A DNA stretch of 64,000 nucleotides from Leptospira paudalimensis (GTDB lineage: Bacteria > Spirochaetota > Leptospiria > Leptospirales > Leptospiraceae): positions 2,986,676-3,050,675 of the forward strand of contig NZ_JAMQPR010000001.1 in NCBI RefSeq assembly GCF_026151345.1. Reading direction: 5' to 3'. A model generated the notes under the pieces. It was given only the letters and a program-made list of their open reading frames with translations, searched no databases and was not told the origin of the DNA. The translations under genes and the position numbers were made by a program. Positions 26,411 through 36,263 of this stretch are shown piece by piece; position 1 is the first letter of the stretch, and each line of letters begins with the position of its first letter.

Positions 26411-26722
26411 ATGAAACGTAAAATTTCAATTTTCTTAGCTTTATTCTTTTTAATTGTTCTGTTTTGGTCACAATGGAATTGGAAACACCTATCGAGTTTT
26501 CCATCCATCATCTCCAGTTTTTACTCAAAAGAATACTGTAGTTGTTACTTTGTGATGGAGTTATCAGAAGAACAGTGCCATGATTTTGCAAGACAGTGGG
26601 TTCCCATCAGTGAATTCAAATTAGACAAAGAAAATCAATCGGTGACAGTAAAAGGTCTGGGTAGAACCAATACAGCAAAATTCCAATCCAAAGAATATGG
26701 TTGTACCTTACTGAATGAATAA
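26411..26722 (+). CDS. Small membrane-anchored cysteine-containing protein
   Basis: 103 aa. One TM near the N-terminus (ISIFLALFFLIVLFWSQW), then a roughly 80-aa extracytoplasmic domain with Cys in YCSCYFVM, EEQCHDF and YGCTLL, an even number that could form two disulfides. It starts 4 bp after the serine-hydrolase lipoprotein and is almost certainly co-transcribed with it. No family recognised; an activity modulator or membrane anchor for that hydrolase is a guess. It ends 3 bp from the convergent TonB-C-like stop. Confidence 0.6.
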   Translation: MKRKISIFLALFFLIVLFWSQWNWKHLSSFPSIISSFYSKEYCSCYFVMELSEEQCHDFARQWVPISEFKLDKENQSVTVKGLGRTNTAKFQSKEYGCTLLNE

Positions 26723-26725
26723 TCC

Positions 26726-27649
26726 TTAGCGGTAATAACGCATCCCTGGAAAAATAAAATTGATGCCAAAGATTAATCCTTTAGCCTTCACTTCTTCTGG
26801 GACGGGACCAAAGTTTTGACCTCGTATGGAATCTAAACATGCTTGGTCGACAACAACTTGCCCTTGTGAAGAAACCAAACGAACATCCAAAACTTGTCCT
26901 TGTTCACTTAACATAAACAATACTTTAGTTTCTCCTTCCTTAATTCCTTCTCTGGCAACAATTCCTGCCATATCACGATAGGCATAGTTTCCACCACCGG
27001 GAGGCGCAAAGGATTCTTCTATCCGTTTTAACATATTTTTGAAATAATAATAACCTGCTAATTGTTTGGTGGGAATGGTAAGTGCTTTTGCTCCATCCCA
27101 ACGAAATAAGAAATCTTGTTGGAAACGATAATTAAATGGAATTTTTGTCATCTGACCAGCGTTTGCAGCCTGGTTCGGACGTTCCTCTGAATTGGAATTG
27201 GTTTTTGGGTCTGCTTTGAAAATACCAAATTCAAAAAGTTCGTCTTCTTTAGATTCTTCTGATTTTGGCTGTGTTTTACTTGGTGTGGAAGTGGCACTTC
27301 CCATGATGAACTCTCGGAACTGGGTTAATGTATGAAACCCTTGTTTCTCAGTGATCCCTCCACCTCCCGCCGAATCCTTGTTAGACAAAGCTTTGTATTC
27401 ATCTTTTTTATCGGGATTGATGAACTGTTGTTCTACTAATACTTCGTATATTTTTTCTTGTTCTTTGGGACTTAGGTTTTCGAGAGTTTGTTCTTCTGCC
27501 CACATCTTCCATAACATATTCCTCGTGATGAGGTGAGCTAAAAAAAAGGACGCAAGTAAGATCACAAATGTGAATGCAAAAAAGAGACGTTTTTCCCCTT
27601 CTTCTTTTTCGGGTAATCGGAAATCAAAAGAGAGTGGGGCCATTTTCAC
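26726..27649 (-). CDS. TonB C-terminal-like envelope protein
   Basis: About 307 aa. The frame extends to a TTG at 27670. A GTG at 27649 has GGGAG six bases upstream and an ATG follows at 27643, so one of these two is likely the start. A single TM ([20 protein letters not shown]) is followed by a low-complexity Ser/Lys/Glu/Asn linker (about 100-180) and a C-terminal domain ([26 protein letters not shown], split as [13 protein letters not shown] and [13 protein letters not shown]) typical of TonB-C, which normally touches outer-membrane receptors. The Pro-rich stretch of classical TonB is missing. It overlaps ruvB by about 20 bp. Confidence 0.75.
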   Translation of the reverse strand: MKMAPLSFDFRLPEKEEGEKRLFFAFTFVILLASFFLAHLITRNMLWKMWAEEQTLENLSPKEQEKIYEVLVEQQFINPDKKDEYKALSNKDSAGGGGITEKQGFHTLTQFREFIMGSATSTPSKTQPKSEESKEDELFEFGIFKADPKTNSNSEERPNQAANAGQMTKIPFNYRFQQDFLFRWDGAKALTIPTKQLAGYYYFKNMLKRIEESFAPPGGGNYAYRDMAGIVAREGIKEGETKVLFMLSEQGQVLDVRLVSSQGQVVVDQACLDSIRGQNFGPVPEEVKAKGLIFGINFIFPGMRYYR

Positions 27650-28649
27650 GATTTTCTCCCGTATTTCCAATATAAGGAAGTCCTAAATGTTCGTAAGCTT
27701 TTTTCGTAGCCACACGACCCTGTGGAGTCCGGTCAATGAGACCCACACGCACAAGGAAAGGTTCATAGGTATCTTCGATGGTTCGTTCTTCTTCGCCAAG
27801 GACAACGGCAATTGGTTTGATCCCGACAGGTCCACCCCCGTAACGGGAAATGAGAATATCAAGAATTTGCCTGTCTACGGCATCAAGTCCCAAATGGTCC
27901 ACACCCATACGTTCAAATGCATAACGACATGTCTTTAAGCTAACAGACGTTTCATTGTTTACTTCTGCAAAATCCCGAACTCGTTTTAAGAGATGGTTGG
28001 CTATCCTTGGGGTTTTTCGACTGCGTTTTCCCACTTCCATCGCCACACCTTCGCCGAGGTTCACTCCTAGTAATTTTGCCGAACGATCTACGATGATTTG
28101 CATTTCTTCATCTGTGTAAAAATCAAGTTTGAGATGGATGCCAAACCTTGATTTTAAAGGATCACTGACAAGCCCAGACCTCGTTGTGGCACCCACTAAG
28201 GTAAACGGTTGGAGTTGGATTTGTAAAGCATTGGCGGTAACACCTTCTCCCACAACTAAATCCACAAAAAAATTCTCCATGGCAGGGTATAAAAGTTCTT
28301 CCTGTTTTTTGATAAAACCATGGATTTCATCGATGAAAAGGACTTCGTTTGTTTTGAGTAAGGTAAGAAACCGAACCAAATCAGCACCTTTCGAAATGGC
28401 AGGTGCCGAGGTGGGTGTAAATGCGACTGCTAGCTCGTTGGCGATGATATTCGCGAGGGTGGTTTTGCCAAGTCCAGGGGGACCTGAAATGAGAACATGG
28501 TCGAGAGGGCTCTTTCGTTTGCGAGCCGCCTCAACATATACCGAAAGATTGGCTAGAACCTCTTTTTGTCCAATGAACTCAGACAGTTTTGTGGGGCGAA
28601 GGTTTGGTTCCTCTTCGCCCGCTTGCATCCAATCTTCTCGTAAACTCAC
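27624..28649 (-). CDS. ruvB: Holliday junction branch-migration ATPase RuvB
   Basis: 341 aa. Walker A GPPGLGKT and Walker B DEIH are present, with sensor [18 protein letters not shown], the arginine motif [18 protein letters not shown] and the C-terminal winged helix ([31 protein letters not shown]). It drives branch migration with RuvA, which is not in the window. After DEIH there is Gly where most RuvBs have Arg, and PLKSRFG replaces PLRDRFG; both are mild. It is 1 bp downstream of htrA, so RuvB may follow the htrA stress promoter. Confidence 0.96.
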   Translation of the reverse strand: MSLREDWMQAGEEEPNLRPTKLSEFIGQKEVLANLSVYVEAARKRKSPLDHVLISGPPGLGKTTLANIIANELAVAFTPTSAPAISKGADLVRFLTLLKTNEVLFIDEIHGFIKKQEELLYPAMENFFVDLVVGEGVTANALQIQLQPFTLVGATTRSGLVSDPLKSRFGIHLKLDFYTDEEMQIIVDRSAKLLGVNLGEGVAMEVGKRSRKTPRIANHLLKRVRDFAEVNNETSVSLKTCRYAFERMGVDHLGLDAVDRQILDILISRYGGGPVGIKPIAVVLGEEERTIEDTYEPFLVRVGLIDRTPQGRVATKKAYEHLGLPYIGNTGENRENGPTLF

Positions 28650-28650
28650 C

Positions 28651-29805
28651 TCAATTGGGTTTCTTCTCTGGAGTGATGGACGTCAAGATTTCATTTTTAT
28701 TTCGAATGATTTTTAGTTCGATACGTTTGCCAATCGGAGACGCTAAAACAAAACTTACCAATTCTTCTGGGGAACGGACAGGTTTTCCATCAAAACTGAG
28801 GATGACATCATTTAATGTGAGACCTGCTTTATCCGCTGGGGATCCCTTTATAATTTGGCGGATGATGGCACCTTTGTTGTCTTTTAATTGGAACTGGCGG
28901 ATGTCTTCTTCTGCAATATTGTCAACACCTGCTCCAATCCAAGCCCTGGTGACCTTTCCATTGGTTTTGATTTCCTCTGCCACACGGCGTGCTTCGTTGA
29001 TCGGAATGGCAAATCCAATCCCTTCTGATCCTCCAGACTGGCTCACAATCATACGATTGATCCCCACAACTTCTCCACGGATATTGAGAAGTGGTCCTCC
29101 ACTATTCCCTTGGTTGATCGCTGCATCCGTTTGGATGTAGGAAAGTCCAGAAGTATCAAGTCCTCCGCGTTGGATGGCAGATACCACACCAACAGTAAAA
29201 GATTGTTCGAGTCCAAGTGGTGCTCCAATGGCAATCGCCCAGTTCCCCACTTTCACTTTACTAGAATCACCAATCAAACTTGGAGTGAGACTTCCTTTTG
29301 GTGCACTGATTTTTAAGATCGCAATGTCTGCAGTGGAATCCGAACCAATCAATTTCGCTTCGAATTCTTTTTTGTTTTTTAACCTAACAGTGAATTTATC
29401 CATGTTTTGGATCACGTGATGGTTTGTCATAATGTAACCATCTTCGTTTAAAACAATTCCAGAACCAAGGCCTGAAAGTTTTTGTTGGCGTGAACTCCTT
29501 CTTGGATCTTGTCTGCCAAAAAAATATTCAAACGGATGGAGTGGAACGTTTACGGTTCCTTCCGTTGCAATGGAAACAACACTGGGAGAAACTCGATCAA
29601 ACACTTCTTGGAAAGCATCTTCTAATGCAACTGCTTGGGTTTGAGCTGGTGATAATTTTTCTCCACCATCTGCTTTGAGTTGTAACGGGTTCTCGTTTGA
29701 ATTTCCACACGTCAATATGGGAGACAAAAATGTCCCAAGTAATAAAAAGCTGAACGCAATGGCTATATATCGTAAAGGATTCGTTTTTTTCTCAGTCATA
29801 GACAA
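28651..29805 (-). CDS. htrA: HtrA/DegP-type periplasmic serine protease with one PDZ domain
   Basis: 384 aa from the TTG at 29805; ATG at 29799 is the alternative, and AGGAG at 29820-29816 suits the TTG better. The N-terminal hydrophobic segment ends [10 protein letters not shown], so it could be a signal-anchor or a lipoprotein. Catalytic triad: His130 (TNHHV), Asp160 (ADIAIL), Ser235 (GNSGGP). One PDZ domain (about 280-375, ending [17 protein letters not shown]). It degrades misfolded envelope proteins. A sigma-E-like promoter precedes it. ruvB follows 1 bp later. Confidence 0.93.
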   Translation of the reverse strand: MSMTEKKTNPLRYIAIAFSFLLLGTFLSPILTCGNSNENPLQLKADGGEKLSPAQTQAVALEDAFQEVFDRVSPSVVSIATEGTVNVPLHPFEYFFGRQDPRRSSRQQKLSGLGSGIVLNEDGYIMTNHHVIQNMDKFTVRLKNKKEFEAKLIGSDSTADIAILKISAPKGSLTPSLIGDSSKVKVGNWAIAIGAPLGLEQSFTVGVVSAIQRGGLDTSGLSYIQTDAAINQGNSGGPLLNIRGEVVGINRMIVSQSGGSEGIGFAIPINEARRVAEEIKTNGKVTRAWIGAGVDNIAEEDIRQFQLKDNKGAIIRQIIKGSPADKAGLTLNDVILSFDGKPVRSPEELVSFVLASPIGKRIELKIIRNKNEILTSITPEKKPN

Positions 29806-29826
29806 TGAACACTCTCTCCTATTCTA

Positions 29827-29855
29827 TCAGACCCCAGAAACGGGGGGAAAGTTCC
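29827..29855 (-). promoter_or_regulatory. Sigma-E (ECF)-like promoter upstream of htrA
   Basis: On the minus strand GGAACTT (29855-29849) is followed after 17 bp by TCTGA (29831-29827). These match the E. coli sigma-E consensus -35 (GGAACTT) and the usual -10 (TCTGA/TCAAA). The predicted start is near 29821, just before the AGGAG. E. coli degP has the same kind of promoter. Confidence 0.6.
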
Positions 29856-29922
29856 CATTTCTTGGAATCGTTTTTTCATAAAAAAACTTGAACATTTTGT
29901 AACAAGCCAAACAAGTCATTGT

Positions 29923-30480
29923 ATGGCAACTCAGGTTTTAATTCCCCTCTGTCCTGGTTTTGAAGAAATGGAAGCGATCATTTTGATTGATGTCCTGCGC
30001 CGAGGAAACGTAAACGTTGTCTCGATTAGCAAATCAAAGGAACCAGTGGTTGCATCGCGTCATACGATTCACCTGGCAGACAAAACATTTTCAGAAATCA
30101 TTCCCAATGATTTTGATGCCATTGTTCTACCAGGAGGTCTTAACGGCACAAAGAACCTCATGGCCGAACCTGAAATCGAATCTCTATTACATTCCTTCCA
30201 CCAATCGAAAAAAACAATTGGTGCCATCTGTGCAGCACCTGCTGTTTTAAGAAAGTTTCAGATTCTGTCGGGAGAAAATCCATATACTTCGTTTCCATCG
30301 ACTGAGGATTTGGTGAGTGGAGCCGGTGGAAAGTATACAGGAAAACGGATTGAGTCGTATAACCACATCCATACGAGTGTCGGACCTGGTTCTGCTTTTG
30401 AGTTTGCTTTGTATCTTTTAGAATTATTCGAAGGGAAAGAGGTAATGGAAAAGGTAAAACAGGGATTGTTATTACCCTAA
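29923..30480 (+). CDS. DJ-1/PfpI family protein (YajL-like)
   Basis: 185 aa. The nucleophile-elbow Cys is Cys103 (GAICAAPAVL) and the partner Glu15 lies in GFEEME, the DJ-1/YajL arrangement. The late SVGPGSAFEFALYLLEL matches the DJ-1 C-terminal part. Family members are oxidative-stress chaperones or glyoxalase/deglycase-like enzymes; which activity applies cannot be told here. Cytosolic. The stop TAA overlaps that of the convergent STAS gene in the shared CTAA. Confidence 0.88.
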   Translation: MATQVLIPLCPGFEEMEAIILIDVLRRGNVNVVSISKSKEPVVASRHTIHLADKTFSEIIPNDFDAIVLPGGLNGTKNLMAEPEIESLLHSFHQSKKTIGAICAAPAVLRKFQILSGENPYTSFPSTEDLVSGAGGKYTGKRIESYNHIHTSVGPGSAFEFALYLLELFEGKEVMEKVKQGLLLP

Positions 30481-30836
30481 TCCGAATGAGTATTACGTTC
30501 GTTGATCATGGAAGTGACTGCCATTTCTTCTGTATCAAAAACTTCTAAGTGACTTTCCATTCCAGTCATTTTAAAAACTTTTGCAACGGAACCATGCACA
30601 CTACATACTTTTAAATTGCCATGGTATTTTTTTAATTTATACATAGCGGTAACGAGAGTTCCAATTCCAGAACTGTCCATAAACGGAACCTTTTCCAAAT
30701 TCACAACAATCTCGTATTGGTGTTTGCGCATTTTGTCATCTAGAATGTCTTTTAATTCTTTTGCATTGTACAAATCGACTTCACCTTCAATGGTGATGAC
30801 AACTACCTGATTGGAAGACGTTTCGTGAATGACCAT
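30477..30836 (-). CDS. STAS-domain anti-sigma factor antagonist
   Basis: 119 aa, one STAS domain. The phosphorylatable Ser lies in FMDSSGIGTL, the SpoIIAA/RsbV signature. The unphosphorylated form would bind an anti-sigma kinase and release a sigma factor. No kinase of the RsbW/SpoIIAB type is nearby, so the partner is elsewhere. The window has two SpoIIE phosphatases that could activate it. The start ATG is 44 bp after the MCC subunit stop. It may share that transcript. Confidence 0.9.
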   Translation of the reverse strand: MVIHETSSNQVVVITIEGEVDLYNAKELKDILDDKMRKHQYEIVVNLEKVPFMDSSGIGTLVTAMYKLKKYHGNLKVCSVHGSVAKVFKMTGMESHLEVFDTEEMAVTSMINERNTHSD

Positions 30837-30880
30837 TTGATGTACGTTGGCTCCTTAAAAAGAAATGAAAAGGAAAAAAA

Positions 30881-32482
30881 TTACATTCTAAAGACACCGA
30901 ATGGTTTTCTTTCTTCTTTTCTTCTACTGAGGACAGACAGTGCCCTACCCAAAATTTTGCGAGTGTCAGCAGGATCGATGATTCCATCATCCCATAACCT
31001 TGCCGAACTGTATACAGCAGACGATTTTTTTTCATAATCATCCAAAATTGGTTTTTTGAAAGTAGTTTCTTCTTCAGGTTGGATGGTTTCGCCCGCTGCT
31101 TCTTTTTGGTCTTTTTTCACAGTCCATAATACATTGGCGGCTTGTTCTCCCCCCATCACAGAGATACGGGCATTGGGCCACATCCATAAAAATTCAGGAG
31201 CAAAGGCACGACCACACATACCATAATTCCCTGCACCATACGATCCACCAGTAACAATTGTTAACTTGGGAACTGTTGTTGTGGAAACAGCATTCACCAT
31301 CTTTGCACCATCACGTGCAATCCCATTGTTTTCATATTTTTTTCCTACCATAAAACCAGTAATGTTTTGGAGGAATAATAATGGGATCCTTCGTTGGTCA
31401 CAAAGTTCAATAAAATGAGATGCTTTTAGTGCAGATTCAGAAAACAATACTCCATGATTGGCAATGATTCCAACTGGGTATCCGTAAATTTCAGCAAAAC
31501 CTGTTACGATTGTGGTTGCATATAGTTTTTTAAATTCATGAAACCGAGAACCATCCACCAAACGTGCAATGATTTCTCTTGGATCATAAGATTTTCTAGA
31601 ATCACGTTCAATGATTCCATAAATTTCTTCAGAAGGATAGAGTGGTTCTTCTGTTTCTTTCGATAATGTTTGATTTTTTACATTTAAATTTTTGATAATG
31701 GATCTAGTAATTTCTAATGCATGATAATCATCTTCTGCATAATGATCAGTAACACCCGAAATACGGCAATGAACATCGGCACCACCTAACTCCTCACCAG
31801 TCACAACTTCACCTGTTGCTGCTTTCACAAGTGGTGGACCACCTAAAAAGATTGTTCCATTCCCTTTTACAATCACTGACTCATCTGACATTGCAGGAAT
31901 ATAAGCACCACCAGCCGTACAAGAACCCATAACAACTGCTATCTGAGAAATTCCCTTTGCGCTCATTCGCGCTTGGTTAAAAAAGATTTTACCAAAATGA
32001 TCCTTGTCTGGAAACACTTCATCTTGCATTGGCAAAAATGCTCCACCAGAATCGACTAAGTAAATACATGGTAAGGAATTGTTTTCTGCAATCTCTTGTG
32101 CCCTTACATGTTTTTTAACAGTTAAGGGATAATAGGTTCCCCCTTTGACAGTTGCATCATTGGCAACAATCATACAATCTACACCTTCTACTTTTCCAAT
32201 CCCTGTGATAATGCCAGCAGATGGAACTGGATCGGGGTAAACACCTTCGGCAGCAAGGCCACAAATTTCCATAAATTCAGTATCTGCATCAATCAATTCA
32301 TTGATTCGTTCGCGAGCAGTGAGTTTACCTCTTGATTTATGTTTCTCAAGTGCTTTTTTGCCACCACCTAACTTCACTTGTTCGATAATTTTTCGTATAG
32401 GCACAAGGATTTCTAAATAAGTAGTTCGATTTGATATAAAATCGGAAGAGAGTGGATTAATTTTTGAGATCAGTCTTTCCAT
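30881..32482 (-). CDS. Methylcrotonyl-CoA carboxylase carboxyltransferase (beta) subunit
   Basis: 533 aa, full length. Signatures of the MCC beta class are [70 protein letters not shown] and [14 protein letters not shown]. The oxyanion Gly-rich segments and biotin/acyl-CoA sites are intact. It transfers carboxyl from biotin to 3-methylcrotonyl-CoA in leucine breakdown; a related acyl-CoA carboxylase such as geranyl-CoA carboxylase cannot be excluded. The biotin-bearing alpha subunit is not adjacent. It lies 1 bp from the hydrolase gene upstream. Confidence 0.9.
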   Translation of the reverse strand: MERLISKINPLSSDFISNRTTYLEILVPIRKIIEQVKLGGGKKALEKHKSRGKLTARERINELIDADTEFMEICGLAAEGVYPDPVPSAGIITGIGKVEGVDCMIVANDATVKGGTYYPLTVKKHVRAQEIAENNSLPCIYLVDSGGAFLPMQDEVFPDKDHFGKIFFNQARMSAKGISQIAVVMGSCTAGGAYIPAMSDESVIVKGNGTIFLGGPPLVKAATGEVVTGEELGGADVHCRISGVTDHYAEDDYHALEITRSIIKNLNVKNQTLSKETEEPLYPSEEIYGIIERDSRKSYDPREIIARLVDGSRFHEFKKLYATTIVTGFAEIYGYPVGIIANHGVLFSESALKASHFIELCDQRRIPLLFLQNITGFMVGKKYENNGIARDGAKMVNAVSTTTVPKLTIVTGGSYGAGNYGMCGRAFAPEFLWMWPNARISVMGGEQAANVLWTVKKDQKEAAGETIQPEEETTFKKPILDDYEKKSSAVYSSARLWDDGIIDPADTRKILGRALSVLSRRKEERKPFGVFRM

Positions 32483-32483
32483 A

Positions 32484-33389
32484 TTAGTCCTTATTGTTTT
32501 TGTTAAAATGGAATGTTTTGGTTTTTTTATGAGAAAAACTATCTACGAAATAATGAAGTTTTTCGAAGACAACTGTAGGGCATTCTTCCATAGCAAGATG
32601 TTTACAAGGCAAAAACACTAAACTACTGGTCCTTAGAGTTTCTTTCATATATTCAGTTTGGTTTGGAGAAATACGAAAATCTTCTTCCCCAATATAAATT
32701 TGCCGTAATCCAACAAATTGTTTGGCACCTTCCTCAATCTCACGAAGAGCATGAGTGGATCTGTCTACATTACGAATGAATTCTAATGTATTTTTGCGAT
32801 TTTTTCCCTCAAATAACAAGTGATACATGGTCTTCTCCCATTCGCTTGTGAAATGGTGGCTTTTTTTTACGAGAAACCATTTATAAAAAAATCGAAGTAG
32901 AGGTGGGCGAAACAAAAATGAAAAAATTTCCCCAATGATTGGCAAACGAAGAAAATGTAACGGAAAGTAGAATTTAAATTTAGGTAAGTTCATAAACCCA
33001 CCTAATATGGATAATGATTTATATTGGTTTGTTTGGTCTTTAAATGCAAAACACATAATTGGTAATGCATAATCAAAAGCAACAACATGTACCTTTTTAT
33101 CACCCACAACATTCTCTAAAAAAGGAGACAAATAATGAGCTTGTAATCGATGAGATAACGGACCATCTGGGCGACTACTAAATCCTGTTCCTAAAAAATC
33201 AAGTGCAATCACTCGGTAATGAGTCGATAACAATTCGATTAGTTTGCGATAATTATAGGAAGTAGTCAAAAAACCAGGCAACAGGAGGATGATTTCATCT
33301 CCTTTTCCTTCATCTAAATAAAAAAAACTTAAACCATCAATTTCAACAGATTTTCCGGAATTGATATGTGACTGCAAACTAGGTGTCAT
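32484..33389 (-). CDS. Alpha/beta-hydrolase with Asp in the nucleophile position
   Basis: 301 aa. Alpha/beta-hydrolase features: [14 protein letters not shown] (oxyanion loop), [15 protein letters not shown] (strand 4) and a nucleophile elbow that reads VVAFDYALP, with Asp106 where most esterases have Ser. The catalytic His264 is in KHLAMEECP. An Asp nucleophile is typical of epoxide hydrolases and haloalkane dehalogenases, so a related hydrolase is more likely than an esterase. A region of high aromatic content (about 140-195) is the cap domain. It lies between the GlmU-like gene (3 bp) and the MCC beta gene (1 bp). Confidence 0.82.
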   Translation of the reverse strand: MTPSLQSHINSGKSVEIDGLSFFYLDEGKGDEIILLLPGFLTTSYNYRKLIELLSTHYRVIALDFLGTGFSSRPDGPLSHRLQAHYLSPFLENVVGDKKVHVVAFDYALPIMCFAFKDQTNQYKSLSILGGFMNLPKFKFYFPLHFLRLPIIGEIFSFLFRPPLLRFFYKWFLVKKSHHFTSEWEKTMYHLLFEGKNRKNTLEFIRNVDRSTHALREIEEGAKQFVGLRQIYIGEEDFRISPNQTEYMKETLRTSSLVFLPCKHLAMEECPTVVFEKLHYFVDSFSHKKTKTFHFNKNNKD

Positions 33390-33392
33390 GTT

Positions 33393-34424
33393 TCACTCCG
33401 TACATTTTCCATATAGTTTTCTCAGATAAAAATCTTCGAACTCAAATAAATTTACGCCTCGTCGAGCCATGATTTTTTTTGTATCAAATAAAAATTCTTC
33501 AAGTCGATAACGACCACCTGGTTTGATCCAAGTAAAAGGAGGAACATACCCTTGGATCCTTGACTCAACGATATTACTAGCAACATCGAAAACTGTTCCT
33601 GTGTTAGACATCACACCAATTGCTAACTTCGTAAATGGACCAAAGATAGAGCCAAACTTAATAGTTCCAGTGTTAATCACCGAATCACCTATCTTTAGTT
33701 TTACGATCCCATAATTATTTTTTAAGTCACTTGTAGTTGATAAGGCTCCTAAGTTGACCCAGTTAGAAACAAAACTATGACCCAAAAAACCTTCATGGTG
33801 TTTATTGGTATAATCCAAAATAATAGAATTTTCTACTTCACCACCAATACGGCACTGGTTACCAATCAGAGTTCCACCAGTTATTCGAGCATTGTCAATC
33901 TGGCTATTTTTACCTACAAACAATGGTCCTTCTAAAAAACTAAATGAGGAAATTTTGGCACCATCTTCAATGAGAATTGGTCCATGTGTTGTATCAAAAA
34001 CAACTCCAGGATACACAGTGGCACCTGCATGGATGTATAAATGTTTGTCTTTTCCTACAATGTGAAATCCAGATTGTTTTGCTTTGTATTTTTGCCTAAA
34101 ACGTTTCCATTCTTTTTCGATGGTAAGTGTGTCTTCAATAATAGATGTCACTGTTCCCAGTAGTTCCCAAGGCAAAAAAGAGTCTGCACTATAAATAGAA
34201 TCATATGAATCTAAGTTAGCTGGTATTACATGAGGGTAACGATTAAAAATTAAAGTTTCAAAATCTTCATTGGGACCTTTATAATAAATTTTGGCACCAG
34301 GGTATTTTCTTTCTAACTTTTCAAGAAGAGTCATCCCTCCCAAATTCCATTCAAAAAAAGAATGGAACCTGGAAAGTGGTTCTAGTGAAGGATTTCGTTT
34401 GGAATCATCTAATAGGAGATTCAC
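33393..34424 (-). CDS. GlmU-like sugar nucleotidyltransferase/acyltransferase with left-handed beta-helix
   Basis: 343 aa. The C-terminal half (about 130-310) is a left-handed beta-helix with hexapeptide repeats (YIHAGATVYPGVVFD; ILIEDGAKISS; FVGKNSQIDNARITGG; LIGNQCRIGGEVENS). The N-terminal half lacks the classical GlmU/RmlA glycine-rich LAAGxGTRM loop. It follows glmS directly (3 bp gap) and glmM before that, so by context it supplies UDP-GlcNAc formation. I recall an alternative GlmU-like family from Bacteroidetes/Leptospira with this layout. Enzymatic proof would be needed for both activities. Confidence 0.7.
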   Translation of the reverse strand: MNLLLDDSKRNPSLEPLSRFHSFFEWNLGGMTLLEKLERKYPGAKIYYKGPNEDFETLIFNRYPHVIPANLDSYDSIYSADSFLPWELLGTVTSIIEDTLTIEKEWKRFRQKYKAKQSGFHIVGKDKHLYIHAGATVYPGVVFDTTHGPILIEDGAKISSFSFLEGPLFVGKNSQIDNARITGGTLIGNQCRIGGEVENSIILDYTNKHHEGFLGHSFVSNWVNLGALSTTSDLKNNYGIVKLKIGDSVINTGTIKFGSIFGPFTKLAIGVMSNTGTVFDVASNIVESRIQGYVPPFTWIKPGGRYRLEEFLFDTKKIMARRGVNLFEFEDFYLRKLYGKCTE

Positions 34425-34427
34425 ATT

Positions 34428-36263
34428 TTACTCCACAGTAACAGATTTTGCTAAATTTCTAGGTTGGTCCACATTACATCCCCTAAGAATTGCTATGTGG
34501 TAAGATAAAAGTTGTAATGGAATGACTGCGAGTAAAGGAACTAAGGCATCTGCCGTTTTCGGAATTTCGAAAGTAAAGTCTGCCATTCCTTTGATTTCTG
34601 TATCTCCTTCCGTAACAACTGCAATGACTTTACCTTTTCTTGCTTTTACTTCTTGGATATTGGAAATCACTTTTTCATAGGAACTATCCTTTGTAGCTAT
34701 GAAAACAACTGGCATATCTTCATCAATGAGTGCAATTGGGCCATGTTTCATTTCTGCTGCAGGATAACCTTCTGCATGGATATAGGAAATTTCTTTTAAC
34801 TTTAAAGCACCTTCCAAAGCAACTGGGAAGTTAAACCCACGTCCCAAATAAAGAAAGTTAGATGCCCGATAAAAATGTTCAGAGATATTTCGTATCTCTT
34901 CATCTTTGGTTAAAATTTTTGCCACTTTATCAGGGATGGAATCAAGCTCTAATAAAAGTGTTTGGTAATCAGATAAGGAAATTGATCCTTTTTTTAATCC
35001 TAAATACAATGCCATCATCGTGAGGATCGAAACTTGAGATGTAAATGCTTTGGTGGAAGCAACTCCGATTTCAGGACCGGCATGTAAATAAGCTCCAGCA
35101 TGGGATGCCCTTGCGATGGACGAACCCACAACATTACAAACACCAAAGATCAGAGCACCTCTTGATTTGGCCAATTCGATCGCTGCAAGAGTATCCGCTG
35201 TTTCTCCAGATTGAGACACTGCAATTACCACGTCTCTTTCTGTTACGATTGGATTTCGATAACGAAATTCAGATGCATATTCTACTTCTGTTGGAATCCG
35301 TGCTAGGTCTTCAAATAAATACTCTCCAATGAGACCCGCATGCCAAGATGTTCCACAACCAACCAAAATCAATCGATCCGCATTTAAAAATCGATTTAAG
35401 TATTGGTCAATCCCACTTAAGAACAAATGGTGTTCCCGAGAAACCAATCGCCCACGCATTGCATCTTGGATTGATTTTGGTTGTTCAAAAATTTCTTTGA
35501 GCATGAAGTGAGGGTATCCACCCTTTTCAATGTCTTCTAAATCTAATTCTAATTTTTGAATGAAAGGAGTTTTCGTTACATTTTCTAAGTTTTTAACAAC
35601 CAAACTTCCGTCTTTGATGATAGCCATTTCTTGGTCATTGAGATAGGTAACATTGTTTGTGTATTCAATGATAGGCGTTGCATCAGACGCAACAAAGTAT
35701 TCATCTTCACCAATACCAATGACCAAGGGTGATCCTTTTCTTGCGGCAATCATACTCCTTTCATTGTCTTTAGAAAGAACAACAATTGCATATGCACCAA
35801 CAACTTCGTTTAAAGCAAGACGAACCGCTTCCTCGATGCTACATTGGTTTTGTTTTTTGATTTCTTCAATTAAGTGGATGAGGACTTCAGAATCAGTATC
35901 GGACTTAAAAACGTGGCCGTTACTTTCGAGTTCCTTTTTGATGGAACTATAGTTTTCAATGATACCATTATGAATGATGGCTAACTTACCATCTGAACTA
36001 GTATGTGGGTGCGCATTACGATCATTAGGTTCACCGTGTGTCGCCCAACGAGTGTGTCCAATTCCAAGGCTTGCTTCTAATTTTCGATTTCCGATTTCGG
36101 TTTCTAAGTCGGCAACTTTTCCTTTTTTTTTGACGATTTCTAAACCGCCATTTAAAAGAGCAACACCAGCACTATCATAACCTCTGTACTCTAAACGTTT
36201 AAGACCTTTGATAATGACAGGTAATGCCTGTCTTTTTCCTAAATAACCTACGATTCCACACAT
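34428..36263 (-). CDS. glmS: Glutamine-fructose-6-phosphate aminotransferase
   Basis: 611 aa, full length. Cys2 (MCGIVGYLGKRQA) is the glutaminase nucleophile. The class II glutaminase domain (about 1-225) is followed by two SIS domains, with SQSGETADTLAA (about 350) and GPEIGVASTKAFTSQ signatures, and a final QPRNLAKSVTVE. It makes glucosamine-6-P from fructose-6-P and glutamine, the committed step to UDP-GlcNAc. It overlaps the glmM-like gene by 16 bp, and the GlmU-like gene comes 3 bp later, giving a complete-looking amino-sugar operon. I see no glmS ribozyme: the leader is inside glmM. Confidence 0.97.
   Translation of the reverse strand: MCGIVGYLGKRQALPVIIKGLKRLEYRGYDSAGVALLNGGLEIVKKKGKVADLETEIGNRKLEASLGIGHTRWATHGEPNDRNAHPHTSSDGKLAIIHNGIIENYSSIKKELESNGHVFKSDTDSEVLIHLIEEIKKQNQCSIEEAVRLALNEVVGAYAIVVLSKDNERSMIAARKGSPLVIGIGEDEYFVASDATPIIEYTNNVTYLNDQEMAIIKDGSLVVKNLENVTKTPFIQKLELDLEDIEKGGYPHFMLKEIFEQPKSIQDAMRGRLVSREHHLFLSGIDQYLNRFLNADRLILVGCGTSWHAGLIGEYLFEDLARIPTEVEYASEFRYRNPIVTERDVVIAVSQSGETADTLAAIELAKSRGALIFGVCNVVGSSIARASHAGAYLHAGPEIGVASTKAFTSQVSILTMMALYLGLKKGSISLSDYQTLLLELDSIPDKVAKILTKDEEIRNISEHFYRASNFLYLGRGFNFPVALEGALKLKEISYIHAEGYPAAEMKHGPIALIDEDMPVVFIATKDSSYEKVISNIQEVKARKGKVIAVVTEGDTEIKGMADFTFEIPKTADALVPLLAVIPLQLLSYHIAILRGCNVDQPRNLAKSVTVE

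Noticed and set aside
34428..36263. glmS ribozyme/riboswitch
   Set aside because: The glmS start lies within the glmM-like coding sequence, and no separate leader is available.
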